Shown here: piece after piece, positions 36,801 through 49,100 of the stretch | How positions within the stretch are numbered: position 1 is the first letter of the stretch | Layout of the letters: every line of letters starts with the position of its first letter | Source: Polytrichum commune | Taxonomy: Eukaryota; Streptophyta; Polytrichopsida; Polytrichales; Polytrichaceae | Direction: 5' to 3' | DNA length: 64,000 nt | Assembly (NCBI GenBank): GCA_950295325.1 | Contig: OX485805.1 | Span: 498,501-562,500 of the forward strand | The notes under the pieces: generated by a model | The model's database searches: none | The model's input: only the letters and a program-made list of their open reading frames with translations | Told to the model about the DNA's origin: nothing | Translations under genes and position numbers: made by a program

Positions 36801-36883
36801 ATGTCCCCAGTAGCCGTGGCGGAGGTCGAGTTCCTTACCGCCCCTCCAGGCCTCGCCATCCTTGCTACTCCCATGCACGCCAC
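33837..36883 (-). CDS. ARID-ELM2-SANT domain chromatin protein
   Basis: Three exons, 36883-35555, 35489-35436 and 35273-33837, all phase 0 with GT/AG borders, give 939 residues. Order: acidic N-terminus; homopolymeric His/Asn/Ser stretch (about 95-120); ARID DNA-binding domain (about 128-205, with GGYSKVTEAGLW and KLVYVKYLKALE); poly-Gln (about 290-298); ELM2-like segment (about 550-605, RVPRKRIPIGPDFQ and WLGVQVWPLPG); SANT/Myb-like domain (about 670-720, WSKEDEMTFRLLA ... FVLRRRALQNR); then acidic repeats of Asp/Glu/Ser. This architecture matches plant proteins such as Arabidopsis At2g46040 and At4g11400 (recalled, not searched), thought to act in histone-deacetylase-type complexes. The in-frame ATG at 36859 could be the real start. 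The last codons (GAT GTAAGA) could be a splice donor, so the C-terminus is provisional. Confidence 0.9.
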
Positions 36884-37862
36884 ACTAATCCCCTACCCCC
36901 CACATCCTCCTCCTCCTCCTCCACCCTCCCAATCCTAGTCTGCATCCCTTCAACTTGACTGAGCTCCTCCCTAGCTCCTCCACACATCGCGCACCTCCAT
37001 CCGCCCCTCGACCCTCGCCTTCGCTGCATCCATGGAAGCCTGATTGCTTGCTTGCTTAGTGATGATATTAGGGCACCCACAAACCCCCCCACCCCACCCC
37101 ACCCCCTGCCTGCCTGCTTGCTTCCCTTACGTACTTAGGAGTATCCAGTGTAACTAGGTGCTGGGACTAAGTTACATCAGGACACCTAACTCGACCCAGA
37201 TTCCTGCTCGACGTCCTTTCCCTGTTCACTCCCTCACGGGGGCAGGCCTCAGGTGGAGGGAGCGCAGAGGTGGGGTGGGGTTACATCCATGCCTTTTCGT
37301 ATGGTAGCTGCCTCTCTCTTAAGCGCACATGAGCTCACATAAGTCCGTAAGTAGGTTTCTATTGGAAGCGAAGAATGGAGGGGGAGGGGAAGCGAGGCAA
37401 ACGGAGGGGGGGAGGGAGCGAGATAGATACAATCTTTTTAGTGATGAGTGAGGAGGAGTCGGAGGAAGGGAAAAGTGGGTTGCTTATGGGAAAAGGGGAA
37501 GGGGGACGGGGGGGGGGGGAGGGTTAGGGAGCGAGCGTGCGTGCGTGAAGGGAAAGGAAGGGAAGGGAGGGCAGGAGACGAGAGGGATTGAGAGAAAGAG
37601 AGAGAGCGAGAGAGAAAGAGCGGAGTAGAGTGGAATGGAGTGGAGGCCCTCTAGGCGCTGAGGGAGAGGAATGAAGGGGTTGCAAGTCCTCTTCTTTATA
37701 TATGGATCGCCTCCCTCTCGCTCTTCCCTTGCCATGTCACTAGGTATTCCCTGCCTCCCCCCTGCTAATGTTTGACGAAGGCCCTTCACGGGCTTGTCAC
37801 GCCCACCCTTTTGCCTTCCTTCCTTCCTTCCATGCCGTGTATTCTTGGCTTCCTTTTTCATA
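36884..37862 (-). promoter_or_regulatory. 5' UTR and core promoter of the ARID gene
   Basis: TATATAAAG at 37694-37702 (minus strand) is followed by a long CT-rich (minus strand) leader at 37500-37640 and further GC/CT-rich sequence up to the ATG. CT-rich leaders downstream of TATA boxes are common in plant genes. The low-complexity ORF on this strand (37861-37484) is leader composition, not a gene. Confidence 0.5.
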
Positions 37863-38879
37863 GGCTCGGCTTGGATGGATTTATATATATATAAAATACA
37901 GAAGATACAAAAATATTATTCCAAAATTATGAAACTATTGTGAAATTATTTTAACCTTTCATGTCTCACATGGGCGTTTTTGTGGGGTCGAGAAATTTTT
38001 GGAAGGGTGCATCGGGTTACAAAGGAAATCGTTTGCACTCAAATGTATTTTCTCAATACACGGAATAAGACTTAAGAATGCATTTTGTTTAAGTGTGCTA
38101 GAGTCTCATGTGCAAAACTTAATTGTGGTTCACATGTTGCATCCATTGAAAACATAAAGTCGTTTTAAAAAACCCTAAAATCCATCTCCAAATGTCAGTT
38201 CCGGAAAATTAATCATTTTAAGTGAGCTTTTACAATATATAAGTGATTATTTATGACTTGGATGCTACAATATCTCAAAGTAATCCAAACTAATTTAGAA
38301 TATACTTCTCATAAGAAACCCACAAATCATAATTATTGACTCGTATATTTTATACATGCTAAAACCCACATGTGTTACTAAAACGTAATGATTATCACCT
38401 TAAAGCCATGTAATCTTGATTTAAGAGGATTTTTTTTAACTTGGAACCCGAAAAAATGCTTACAAAGAGTGAACCGGATTCTTTGAGGACATCAACTATA
38501 TGGATAAGAACCTTAATCAATATCAACAAGTTTGCTCCATGGATATTTTATTTTTGGGCCTTGCAAACTTCACTTTGTAGCAAATCAGAAAACGTGTGCT
38601 AGCACATGAAAAGGGCTTGGACCTTTACGGGTTAACACTTTATTGCCCAAGCTTAGTTTTGAACGGTGACCTGTGTCTTGCTTCACCACTCCTTTATGAT
38701 ACTTTTCTTACTCTTTGTTGTTTTATAGCAATCTCAACATATCATTCACTAATGCACCAATTTTTTTGAAATAAATGCATCGAGCACATAATAACAATAA
38801 TTTGAATTACGGCAGATTTTATGAGGCAAATCCAAAATCATAGAGAATAACAAATTATGTGACGTATGTATATTACCTC
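37863..38879. other. AT-rich intergenic DNA
   Basis: No gene, repeat or motif I can support. Confidence 0.4.
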
Positions 38880-39855
38880 TTTGGTAAGATGATTTCGTAG
38901 AAGTGCAAACTCAAATTTATGAAGGTTCCAAGCTAGTTCTTGAATTTCCCATCAATGTTCCTAGAGTGTTTTATCAATTTCATAAACCTCATAAATTAGT
39001 TCATGATTCTTCCAAATTGACTTGATATGTGACACACTTCCATTTTTTGATAGCGCACCTCTACCTCTAGCAACTTCATGACTCTTCCAAACCAAATTCA
39101 AAACTTTGTTTGCGTTACGTGCTTTTCATATTCTCAACTTCTCAACTTTCTTGCCTCCTCGCTTCGCATTTTTTGCCTTCTCGTTGTTCATTGGTTCCTC
39201 TTTGTTTTGTGTCAACATGGAAGCCTCTAGCTTTGATGTTAATTTTTCCTTAGTCATTCCTAGCCCTTGACAAACAAAGGTTCATCCTCATAAACAATGT
39301 CCCGTTTCACATATTTTGTGAAATACAATATTTTTTTCAAGATGTTGGACACATCTACTTCCACTTGCCATCATATTGTCCACTTCTCGATGTTGCATAA
39401 TAGGAATTTGGACACATCAAAAGCCAAGTCCGATGGAATGATCTCCAAATTCATCACACATTGTAATATTCGGTCACATTGATGACGGTGTACAAGCAAT
39501 CACTGCAAAGATGGTTCAAGGTTGGATAAGAGAGGTCAATCAAAATTTTGGTAGAGCTAGTCGTCATGAGGGATTCGGAGAATCTTATCCATGATGTACC
39601 GTTCTTTATGAAATAAACTTTACGAAATAAAGTCATACAATTCATGAAATAGATTTTGTGAAGTTGTGAGTATGGGTACCAAATCATGAAATTGTTCACA
39701 ACATGTAATGAAATTGGTTGAAAGTTCAAGTTAAGTCGGTTTTCTATGTATTGAACTTGGTTCACGATTCCAATGAAATTGGTAGAACCTATTTCTAAAT
39801 TAATTTGTAAAATCATGAAATTGAGTTTGCACTTTTGTAAATTCATCTTACCAAA
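38880..39855. mobile_element. 976-bp inverted-repeat element, non-autonomous
   Basis: The left end, TTTGGTAAGATGATTT...AAGTGCAAACTCAA, matches the reverse complement of the right end over about 45 bp with few mismatches. No transposase is encoded, and I found no convincing target duplication. It is a candidate DNA-transposon derivative; the superfamily is unknown. Confidence 0.55.
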
Positions 39856-41230
39856 TAAGTAATACCATGATAAGATCAAACCTAGCTAAAGATACATGTT
39901 TGATAACAAAACTTATCATGAAGTGTATTAGTTCAGATATCTATTGAGCTTGTACATGCAGTCAAAAACCCAAGTATATTTTGATCTATAAATAAAATAT
40001 ATAAAGTGAAAGAGGAGGTAGACTTCTAAAAGTTGCTCTACTTGAGCTATAAAACATCAATAATTCGTATGAAAGGTATATCACCTCAATGTCTTCCTAT
40101 TAATACTTGAATTATCAACAAAAAAACAACAAAATATGAATAAACATATAGTGATAGTTTTGAATTGGCCGATAATGTAATTTGAATGTGTATATGATGG
40201 GTGTGTATTTTGTAATCGATTCTTTGTCTACCAACTCTATGGACTCGAATGTCTTCTGGTAACTTCCAAAATAACATTGCATTTCATGTTGTGAATTTGC
40301 GTGTTTTTTTGACATAAAGTTAGCTTGTAGAGAGTTAAAACGAGCACAACAATTCACGATGAAACCTCCGGCCTCCTCTTATGTTGCCTTCACAATCAAT
40401 TTTTAACATTTTCCATTCAATCTAGTGTTCTTCTCATTGGGCCACCACCTTTGCACACAATTATAACATAAACAACGCATTCTTGGATTTCCATACTAGA
40501 AAACATAAATTTCAAATCTTCAAAATATTTGTGCTCATATACATACCACATAAATATCAAATTATAAATAAATATACTTAAAAATAAAAGGATTCATAAA
40601 TAAAACCATATTAAAATTTCATATGCAAAAATGTTTGTTCAAAGTATTGAAATAAGATATAACACATGTTATCATTATAAATACAATTATAATCCATGAC
40701 ACATGATCGTATGCATTCAAAATCACATTATGAAGCCAATGACCTGTCTAATTATAAGGGTTTAAGGTAATATGCATGTCACTACCCTTATTACATATAA
40801 GTTATGCAATAACATTTTACAAGAGACTTGATAATTACGAGCTTCCATAGTTTGTATGATGTAAATGCTTCACAACTTAACAACAATAATGTGATTGATT
40901 ATAAACTCAAACCAATTGACCATAGAAGAGAGACAAAATAACCTCTCTCCTTCCCCAAGCTTCCTCTTATGCCAAAGGCAATTTATTCACATTCTAATTT
41001 TAAAATAACACATGTTGTCTATTCATAGTTTTACCTATATAATTTAAAGTCCATAATATCAATCTCTATAATTTCATTCCTTCCCTTTTATCCCGAAACC
41101 ACGGGGAACGGATGTTCTCAATTCAAATCTCAATCCTTGATGTCACATTTGCCTCCCATATATCATGAGTTCTAATGTTACTGCTAGATCAACTTTGACA
41201 AGCCAAGCAATGATCATGTTGCTATCAAAA

Positions 41231-42366
41231 CTCTTGCAAGTCGGAGAGGGTTTCTAGGATTTGGTGAGGCTCAGAGGTTACAAAAGTTGAGCTTAGGTGT
41301 TAGTGCATATTCTTTGGCTTATGCTACTCAAGTTCATGTAACACTTGCCGACAATGAAGGAGGATTGACAATGATTGATTAGTCGACACCGGGTGCATAC
41401 TATTGTAACTGGAAAAAAATAAAAAATAAAAATCATTGCAAACATATATGTAGAGAGAGAGAGAGAGAGAGTTTATGGAAAATCTCTTACTCAAGTGGGG
41501 GCACAAATAATGCATTAATCAACAATGAATAATTAACAATAAACAAGGCAAATTAAACCCAGTTGTTTTATTTAAACCTTCCTAATCATTTTTTTTTTCT
41601 TTGTGCGATGTTGCTTCTGCAACTCTTGCACATTGGAGACGGTCTCTAAAGTTTGATAACAATTAAGGGTTAAGGAGATTGAGCTCAAATTTTGGTGCAT
41701 CCTCTTTGGCTCATGCTACTCACGTTCATGTAGTAGTTTCCAACAATGAAAAAATGACGGTGGATTGATGAGTAAAAACCAAGTGCATTTATACTTGTAA
41801 ATAATATTTAGTGCAAACATATATGTGAATATAAACTCAAGTTAGTGCGAGAGAAAGAGAGAGAGAGAGCAACACATATAATGCTAAATAAGGAAAATTA
41901 TACCCAACGATTGCATTGAGAGCCTTCCCAACCATCTTTTTCTTCCTCTTCTACAATGCAATGTCGGTTCTTCAATTGTTGCATGAAGAGGGTTTCTAGG
42001 GTTTCATGATAACTAAGGAAAAAAAAGTTGCGCTAAAAAATTGGTGCATATTCTTGGGCGTATGCTACTCATGTCAATGTACTACTTCTTAACAAATGGT
42101 AGACTGAAGAGTTAGCAACATACTTAAAATAATAATAATAATAATAATAATCTAAAAGAATCTAAACATACATGTAGACATGAGTTCATACCCTTTGTCA
42201 GTTAGTATGCGACAATGGCTTGGAGGATGAAGGGCTCAGAGAAGAAGATAAAGTTTCTACTTGAAAATTCTAGGATTCCAGTGAGGGGCACATGAGATAC
42301 CAAACAAGGTAAATTAACCATCTAACCCAATTGCTAGTTACCGCCTTGAGTCTAACCCTCCTAATC
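41231..42366 (+). repeat. Three diverged tandem copies of a roughly 370-bp unit
   Basis: Anchors begin at 41231, 41623 and 41971. Each copy contains CTCTTGCA-like sequence, GGTTTCTAGG, 'TTGGTGCAT..TCTTTGG', 'TATGCTACTCA.GT', 'CAACAATG' and a closing 'AAACCCA....CCTTCCTAATCAT'. Two copies hold a GA microsatellite. Divergence shows the duplications are old. Confidence 0.7.
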
Positions 42367-43861
42367 ATCCTAAACATGCCTTATAATCTATTAAAATAAG
42401 TGAATAGCTCCCCCCAAAAAATACTACATTATCGCACATGTATACTTAATCTAAGAGGAAATGACCCCCTCATGGTTCATGACCCGCATGTCGTTTGGTT
42501 GTCTCCAAAACAATTTGCCTTTTGTGTGACGGTTTTGTGTGATTTTGTTTTAACATGAAATTGAAGACTAGCAAGCTAAAATGGGTGCAAAAAACAAGCA
42601 TGTATATCCTCATCCTCCTCCTTTGTTGCATTTCCTATATGGAAACTCTTCACAAGTAATCATTATCATCTTTCATTCCAATCTAGTGACACCTTGTTGG
42701 CCACAACCTTTGCATGCATTTATGATATAAAAGCGCGCATTCTTAAACTTTCATGCATAAAAACTAAAGATTTACATCTCCACATTCTGCGTGTATGTTT
42801 ATTTACCACACAAGTTTCCACCTAGGATGTCATTAAATGTTTTCATTAGGTGACCTACAAATGAACTATGTAAAACATATCCACAAAAGTATGTTTATTC
42901 AAGATTTGATATGACATCAAATGTAACACATGTTGTTGATATGAATAGATAAAGTTAATGATTGATAGTCACATAGATTTGAATGTACATTGTAATTAGA
43001 AGGAAATGAAAAGAATTAAAGATAAGAATTATATTAAATATCATAAACAATTTGAAATATTATGTATTTTATAAATATAATAGTTTTACATGTATTTTTT
43101 TGGAATTTGTTCACATGTGGTGGGCGGTAAACATTGTGCAGAGGATGGAGGTACAATCATAAAACTTGCCACAATAAACCAAAACTCAAGTTAGATTTGG
43201 GTTGAAGGGTCCACATGGGACTGTTGGGCCTAGTTGACAAATTTTGTGAAGAGATTATATCTATCTATAGTGATTTTAGCAACTGATGACTTGAAAAGAA
43301 AACTCCACATAATTTGTATTACTTTACCATAAATTGTACTATTGGCAATGAGTTTGCCGCATATCGACATGGTTGCTTGTGCCTCCCAAATGATTGAACT
43401 TCAACTCTTTGTTAATTAAATTGAACACGAAGCTCGGTTTGAAGATTGGTTGCATGCTTCCATGAGAAGAGAATAACTCATATTCAAGAACAATATCCAA
43501 GGATATGTTATAGTGTTCACAACCATCTAGTTTATTTCTTATATCCCCATATTGTACTCACTACGATCTTCATGCTCCAAGTGAAATTCATGCATTGGGT
43601 TTTTGGTGAGCATGTCCATAACATGATTCACTTCACATTTTCAATATTCAAACTATATGGTGTTACTTGCAAGTTGAAATCGTATTTTTAATGAATTTCA
43701 TTAAAATCATTTGAAATAAACCCTTACATGTCCAGCAACCCAAATATGCCAATATGCACATGTTTAATTGGTTGTGTGTTGTTGATAGAATCTGATTTGT
43801 GTTTTTTGAAATTCTAACGTGTTAGGTTATAAGATTGGAATCCAAAGGTGATTTTAAAAGT

Positions 43862-43882
43862 GTATATATATATATATATATA
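43862..43882. repeat. (TA)n microsatellite
   Basis: About ten TA units, followed by related ATATATATAATCATA sequence. Confidence 0.85.
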
Positions 43883-44639
43883 ATCATATATATATAATCA
43901 TATTGGAGTTGAGACCTTGTGAGTTTCTCAAACTTTCATAATTTGGGATTTGTAGTGTCTTTGTCCCCCCCCCCCCCTCCCCCAAAGAAATTGGTTTAAA
44001 GGGGTTCGATAGGGTGTACACCGTTGGGGGCTATATCTTCCTCAATATTATGAAATTTATGCACTAAAAGTTTTTAGAGAGTTTTATATTATCTATGCCA
44101 CATCTACAAATTAAGATTTTGATTATGAGGTCCCCAAATGCATCTATCAAAAGATTATAATTTGATACGACAATGTCCAATTTCATAGCAAGGGCCTTCA
44201 AAATTCAAAATGTGGCATCTTAGGGATTGCAAGTTGCTTGTAGTTGTTGTTTCTAGTACCTTGCTAACGATGTTTTATTGAACTCTTCACTTTAGATTGT
44301 GATAAGAGATTAGGGTGAAAAATATCTCCCATCCTTTTTTAACACCTTATCACATAAACCTTGTAGTATCCTACTACATGCAAGTTTCTTTTACAATTTG
44401 TATGAATTGGGAGGCATGTGCATAGCCCCCCACCTCATGCTTCATTTCACAAACTGAAGGACTTCATTCATTTCTCGAATCATGTGATTGACACTTTCAA
44501 ACCTAGAGTTAGAGTTTGAAATAATTATTGGAATCCTACAATCATGTCCATATAAAACAAGAAAATGGACTACAACCGATACCACTATGTAACCTTTGAT
44601 TATTCACATAAATAAGACATGTAAGACATGTAAGACATA

Positions 44640-44832
44640 AACTTGGAAAACAACCAATGTGTACAACATTAATTTTGAGCTTCGTCTTTTACTAATGTAG
44701 TTTATAATGAAATTGCACATTTTTTGAAAAGTGAATATGGCAAGTCAAATAATGTGTAATTTCACTATTAAACTACATTAGTAAAGACCAAGCTAGAAAT
44801 TAATGTTGTACACAATGGTTGTTTTCCAAGTT
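44640..44832. mobile_element. 193-bp foldback element (MITE)
   Basis: Nearly the whole element is one imperfect palindrome. AACTTGGAAAACAACCA starts the left arm, and its reverse complement ends the right arm. CATA flanks both sides (44636-44639, 44833-44836), a possible short target duplication. The ORF starting at 44803 begins in its right arm and is not a gene. Confidence 0.75.
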
Positions 44833-45247
44833 CATAATATTTTTTATTGTAATGTATACAACGTATATTATCATTTTTATCTTGAAAAGGAAAACCTTAT
44901 GGAGGGTGAGAGGAGAGAGAGTTGTAGATTGGCATGGACGACATATGCTTCATCTTTCATGAAAGCTACATTCTCAAGTGTAAGCCGAATCGGGGTTATG
45001 AAGCATGGATGGGGGACAAATGCAACATCTCATGATGGAGGTGGTCTCTCTAGCCTAAGGGACCCTTTGCTATCTGGTAGACGTAATGAGCATTAGGTGT
45101 GTGTTGGGTAAGGATTTCCACCTCGAGATTAGAAAGGTTGATTAGTAGCCCCTCATTTGTTAGACTTTTAGATAACATTTGCAAAATATGAACAATCCTT
45201 TTGCAATTCGTGCAAATGAGCGACCACACACAAAACCTTTATGAATA

Positions 45248-45248
<1 letters not shown>

Positions 45249-45320
<72 letters not shown>

Positions 45321-45369
45321 AGATATATAGATATATAGATATATAGATATATATATATATATATATAGA
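45249..45369. repeat. Compound (CT)n(TA)n(GATATA)n microsatellite
   Basis: About 17 CT units pass into TA repeats and then GATATA-type units, about 800 bp upstream of the ferroportin ATG. Confidence 0.95.
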
Positions 45370-46149
45370 GAACATTATCGTTAGTGATAGGAACTCGGTT
45401 CACCATCACTCCGCCCCTCCCATGCCAAAGCTAGACGCACGCAGTCCAAACTTGGATCAAGAGTGGTTGGTTTCCTGAAGGAACTCACTCTTATCTTTAC
45501 AATTCGTATCGCACATCCAATTGCAAAAAACACACACTCAGATACTCCACAACACACCAATAAGTTGCATTGCTTATTTGTAAATTCCCCAAACACAAAA
45601 TGGGATACTGAACCCTACCCTAGAATAGGGTGTCTGTCCCGATGTTTGAGTACACTGCAGTGTCACATGAAATTGTGAGCAGAGATGGGATCGGGAATCC
45701 AACCCGCGATTTTAGGGTGCCCGTCGGGCCCATCCATGTTGGATATGCGTATTGGAATTCTGAGTCCTGACGCACCCGCCATGGAATGGGGTATAACTTA
45801 AGACCCAACGTGCGATTAGGCTGGGCCGGGTGACCGTGCCCATGCTGTTATGATAAACAATTGAAGCTCGGAGGCCTTCGCTCAAGAGCTCCTTTCCTTT
45901 CCTTTCTTCTCGTCTCGACTCTGGTTCTCTCAGGCAGTCGTGGGGTCCCACATTCATTCTGCCATGGCCAAGCCCTATAACTTACCCACTTATAGGTACA
46001 TTCTCTGCTTCTCTCCCTTCCCTGAAGCTAGGAGGCCGTGTCATGATCGGAGGAATGTGAAGTATCACTTCATCCTGCCATGGAATACAAATAGATGCGT
46101 ATACAAGGGGACGGACTTTAGCCACTAATCCGGAGAGGAGGCCTGTGCA

Positions 46150-49100
46150 ATGGAAATTCTTCAGCATTCGGCTTCGGAGGAAGAGAGCCAAAGCTTGGTG
46201 TCCAGACAGTTGGACTCCGATCAGATAGACTTGTTGGCTCCCTCCTCCGAACCTGCCGTCCAGGATTTGGAAAAGCAGGCGCCAACGAATGTGGCAGAGA
46301 AGAATATGGACCGTCTCATTCGTTGCCTCTATGGGAGCCATTTTCTTTCTCGTTGGGGAGACAGGTGCGATTTCAAGCTATTCATCTATTTCTTCCGCAT
46401 GAAGGTGTGTGTGCAGATGTTTGTTGACGAAATTGACATGTGCGAGTCATGGCTTTTGGAAGGGTTTATGCGATGGGGGGTTTTCCCTAGCGAGGAACCG
46501 AAGCAGTGAGTGAGTTTGCGGCATCTGTAGCCTGCAAATTCGTACCAGTTTAAAGGGTTAACTGAAAAATCATGGCGCTTAGAGTGCCCAGACTAATAGG
46601 TAATCGGTTCCTGCAAGCTTAAGTCAGCGCTGGATTTTAGGGTTCGAATGACTAAGTGAGGCAAGAATGGCTTATTATTATTAAAGTGAGTGAGAATCGT
46701 GGACAATGCTCAACGATTTGAATAGTGCAAGGAATTTAATAATATGTTCCATGACAGTCTTTCTGTTTGAACATTTTTAAAAAGTGATGTCAAGGAAAGG
46801 TTCTGGCAAGTGGTGGCCCTCTTTGTTCAAAACAAATGCCTGGTGAAATCCATTGCTGGGCAATAACCGAGGATACATTTCGTTTGCTAAATTACCTGCT
46901 TTTGAAATGTAAGACCGAATTGAAACTGGTTGTATGTTCACTGAATGGGTTGTTACAGGATGTGGGAGTTTGCTGTAGGACTATTTATGATACAAGTGTG
47001 GCCTGATTCGCTGCTACTAGTCGCTGTATATGGCCTCGTGGAAGCTGCATCAATGGCATGTCTCGGTGTTGTCGTTGGAGAGCTGGTGGATAAGTGCCCC
47101 CGGCTGAGGGTACGGAGTTTGATATGATTCATGTGACGTTATTCAAGTGTAGAAAGTATCTTTGCATTCAAAATCAGAAAATTAAATGCGAGAAGCACTT
47201 GCCAAAAATGAGTTCTCTCCCTTCATCTAAACACAAACACCTAGTTACGAACTCTTTCTAGAAAAAAACCCCAAAAATACAGACCCTAGACTTTAGACTT
47301 TACACAACACAGTTGAGACCCTATAATTGCTCTGCTTTACAATGTTCAAGACATTTAACATCTATAACCACCTCACTGAATTTCAAGAATGAAATAGGTT
47401 GGCTTAGGTCATCCTTTGTCTACATAGATTTGATTGGTATTGGCTTGGAGAATGAATGCATCCAGGGAACAAACCCTTTGCTTACATGATGAGGTCGATC
47501 TTCTATTCTCTTCGCTACTTGGGGCTCAACAAGTGGTGCTATGTGTTGCTGTCCTAAACTGAAAGATGTGTGGGTGTCTGGATTGGGTTTGGGAGGAAAG
47601 GTCAGGTGGTGCAGGTGTCACTAGCAGTGCAGAATGGATCTGTAGGAACAGCTGCAGTGGCTATTGTTGTACTGTTGCTCCATCCAGGGTCTGCTCCAGG
47701 CGGTTTTAGCATCTTCATACTCCTGGTTATAATTGTGAATGTGTTTGGTGCAACCAGTGCACTTGCAGGGCTTGCAATGGATATTGTTGTGGAACGCGAT
47801 TGGTGAGTTTTTCTAGATAAGCAAAGGGCTTCAGCCAGTTCTGTATTTGATAGTATTTGCCTCGTTTGTTTATATTTAGTTTCTGACTAAATGTGCTCTT
47901 CTATCCTGATTTCACTCAATCACATCTATCTTTAGTGCCATGAAAGTCACTTACTATTTGGATTTACTCAATGCTATATATTTTGATAATCGATGTAATA
48001 TTTTTACCATGTAAAGCTGTTGATGTTCTGTAATGTCCAAATAATCAATTAACAATTGTTGGTAAAACATGAGATATACAGTAAATATATATAGCATTGT
48101 GTAATTCCAAATAGTAAGTGACACTAAATACCATATTTAGTTGTAGTACTCACACAGTGTGTATCACCATGAAGTTGTTTACATGGGGAAATTTACGTTT
48201 CTGTTGTTTTTATTTTATGTCTTCAATTTCTGTATATGTCTGAAAATCAAGATTCATTCTTCACTTTGTTCATGGTAATCCATATTCAACTGACAAGGTG
48301 TTCACAAATGCAGGGTCGTGTCAATTGCTGATCAGCAGCCCCCAGGGTTTCTGACACGCATAAATGCAGTTATGCGCCGTATTGACCTCAGCTGCAAGCT
48401 CTTAGCTCCTGTAGCTGTTGGTATAATGATGAGTTGTGTTTCAGTGCTTGCTAGCGCTGTTCTCATCACAGTTTGGAATGTCGCTTCTGTTGGGTTTGAA
48501 TACTGGCTTCTTCATCATGTGTACATGGCCATGCCAGTCCTACACCACAAAAAACTGCCAACAGGAGTCCTAGAATCTCAAAACTCAGCAATCAAAGCTT
48601 CAAATGAGAACGAAAACTCTTCAGAACTGGAAATGGCCGAGGTACTACAGGTATTTATGTCCTCTGAAGTTGTTGTGCTTGGCACATGGTGATTCCCAGA
48701 AGTAGTAGCTTTGTAGCAACAGCTTGAGGCATTATGGATTGATAGGAATTATGCATGCATTCCTTCTCTTGCATTAATTTACTTGTCAGGTCTTGGAGTT
48801 TCGTCAGCCTTTGAATAGAAATGCAGAATAATTTTCTGATCTTTGATGGCCTGAAGGTGGAAGAAATTCAAAATCAAGAAACCGGCTTGCTACAAGGAAA
48901 GCGTGTAGAAAGAATCTCCAGGAAGTTTTCCTTAGTGGAGAAATTGAAACATCTCCCAGTCATTGAGGGGTGGTCCACTTACATGCATCAGGAGGCCATG
49001 CTGGCAGGACTGGCGCTTGCCCTTCTCTACTTCACAGTCTTAAGGTGCTCATTGTTTCTGTCCATGACTTTGGTGGTTTACATTTTTTGTGCAATGCCTG

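Larger units (their letters stand above)
39856..46149. other. Gene-poor AT-rich region upstream of ferroportin
   Basis: Contains three diverged copies of a roughly 370-bp unit (41231-42366) and segments at about 40370-40700 and 42620-42960 that are related to each other. It also holds TA runs (43862-43882), a foldback element (44640-44832) and a compound microsatellite (45249-45369). The last kilobase should include the ferroportin promoter and 5' leader. No coding gene is supported. Confidence 0.5.

Noticed and set aside
36057-36958. Leu- and Ser/Pro-rich ORFs opposite ARID exon 1
   Set aside because: Antisense shadows of repeats and the ARID coding sequence.
37484-37861. 125-codon minus-strand ORF upstream of the ARID gene
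   Set aside because: Low-complexity CT-rich leader, with the TATA box inside the ORF; no conserved motif.
43446-43691. 81-codon plus-strand ORF
   Set aside because: Isolated, AT-rich and without motif or splice context.
542-45369. Microsatellites as functional elements
   Set aside because: Simple CT, TA, GA and CATA runs are common in plant introns and flanks; listed as repeats only.
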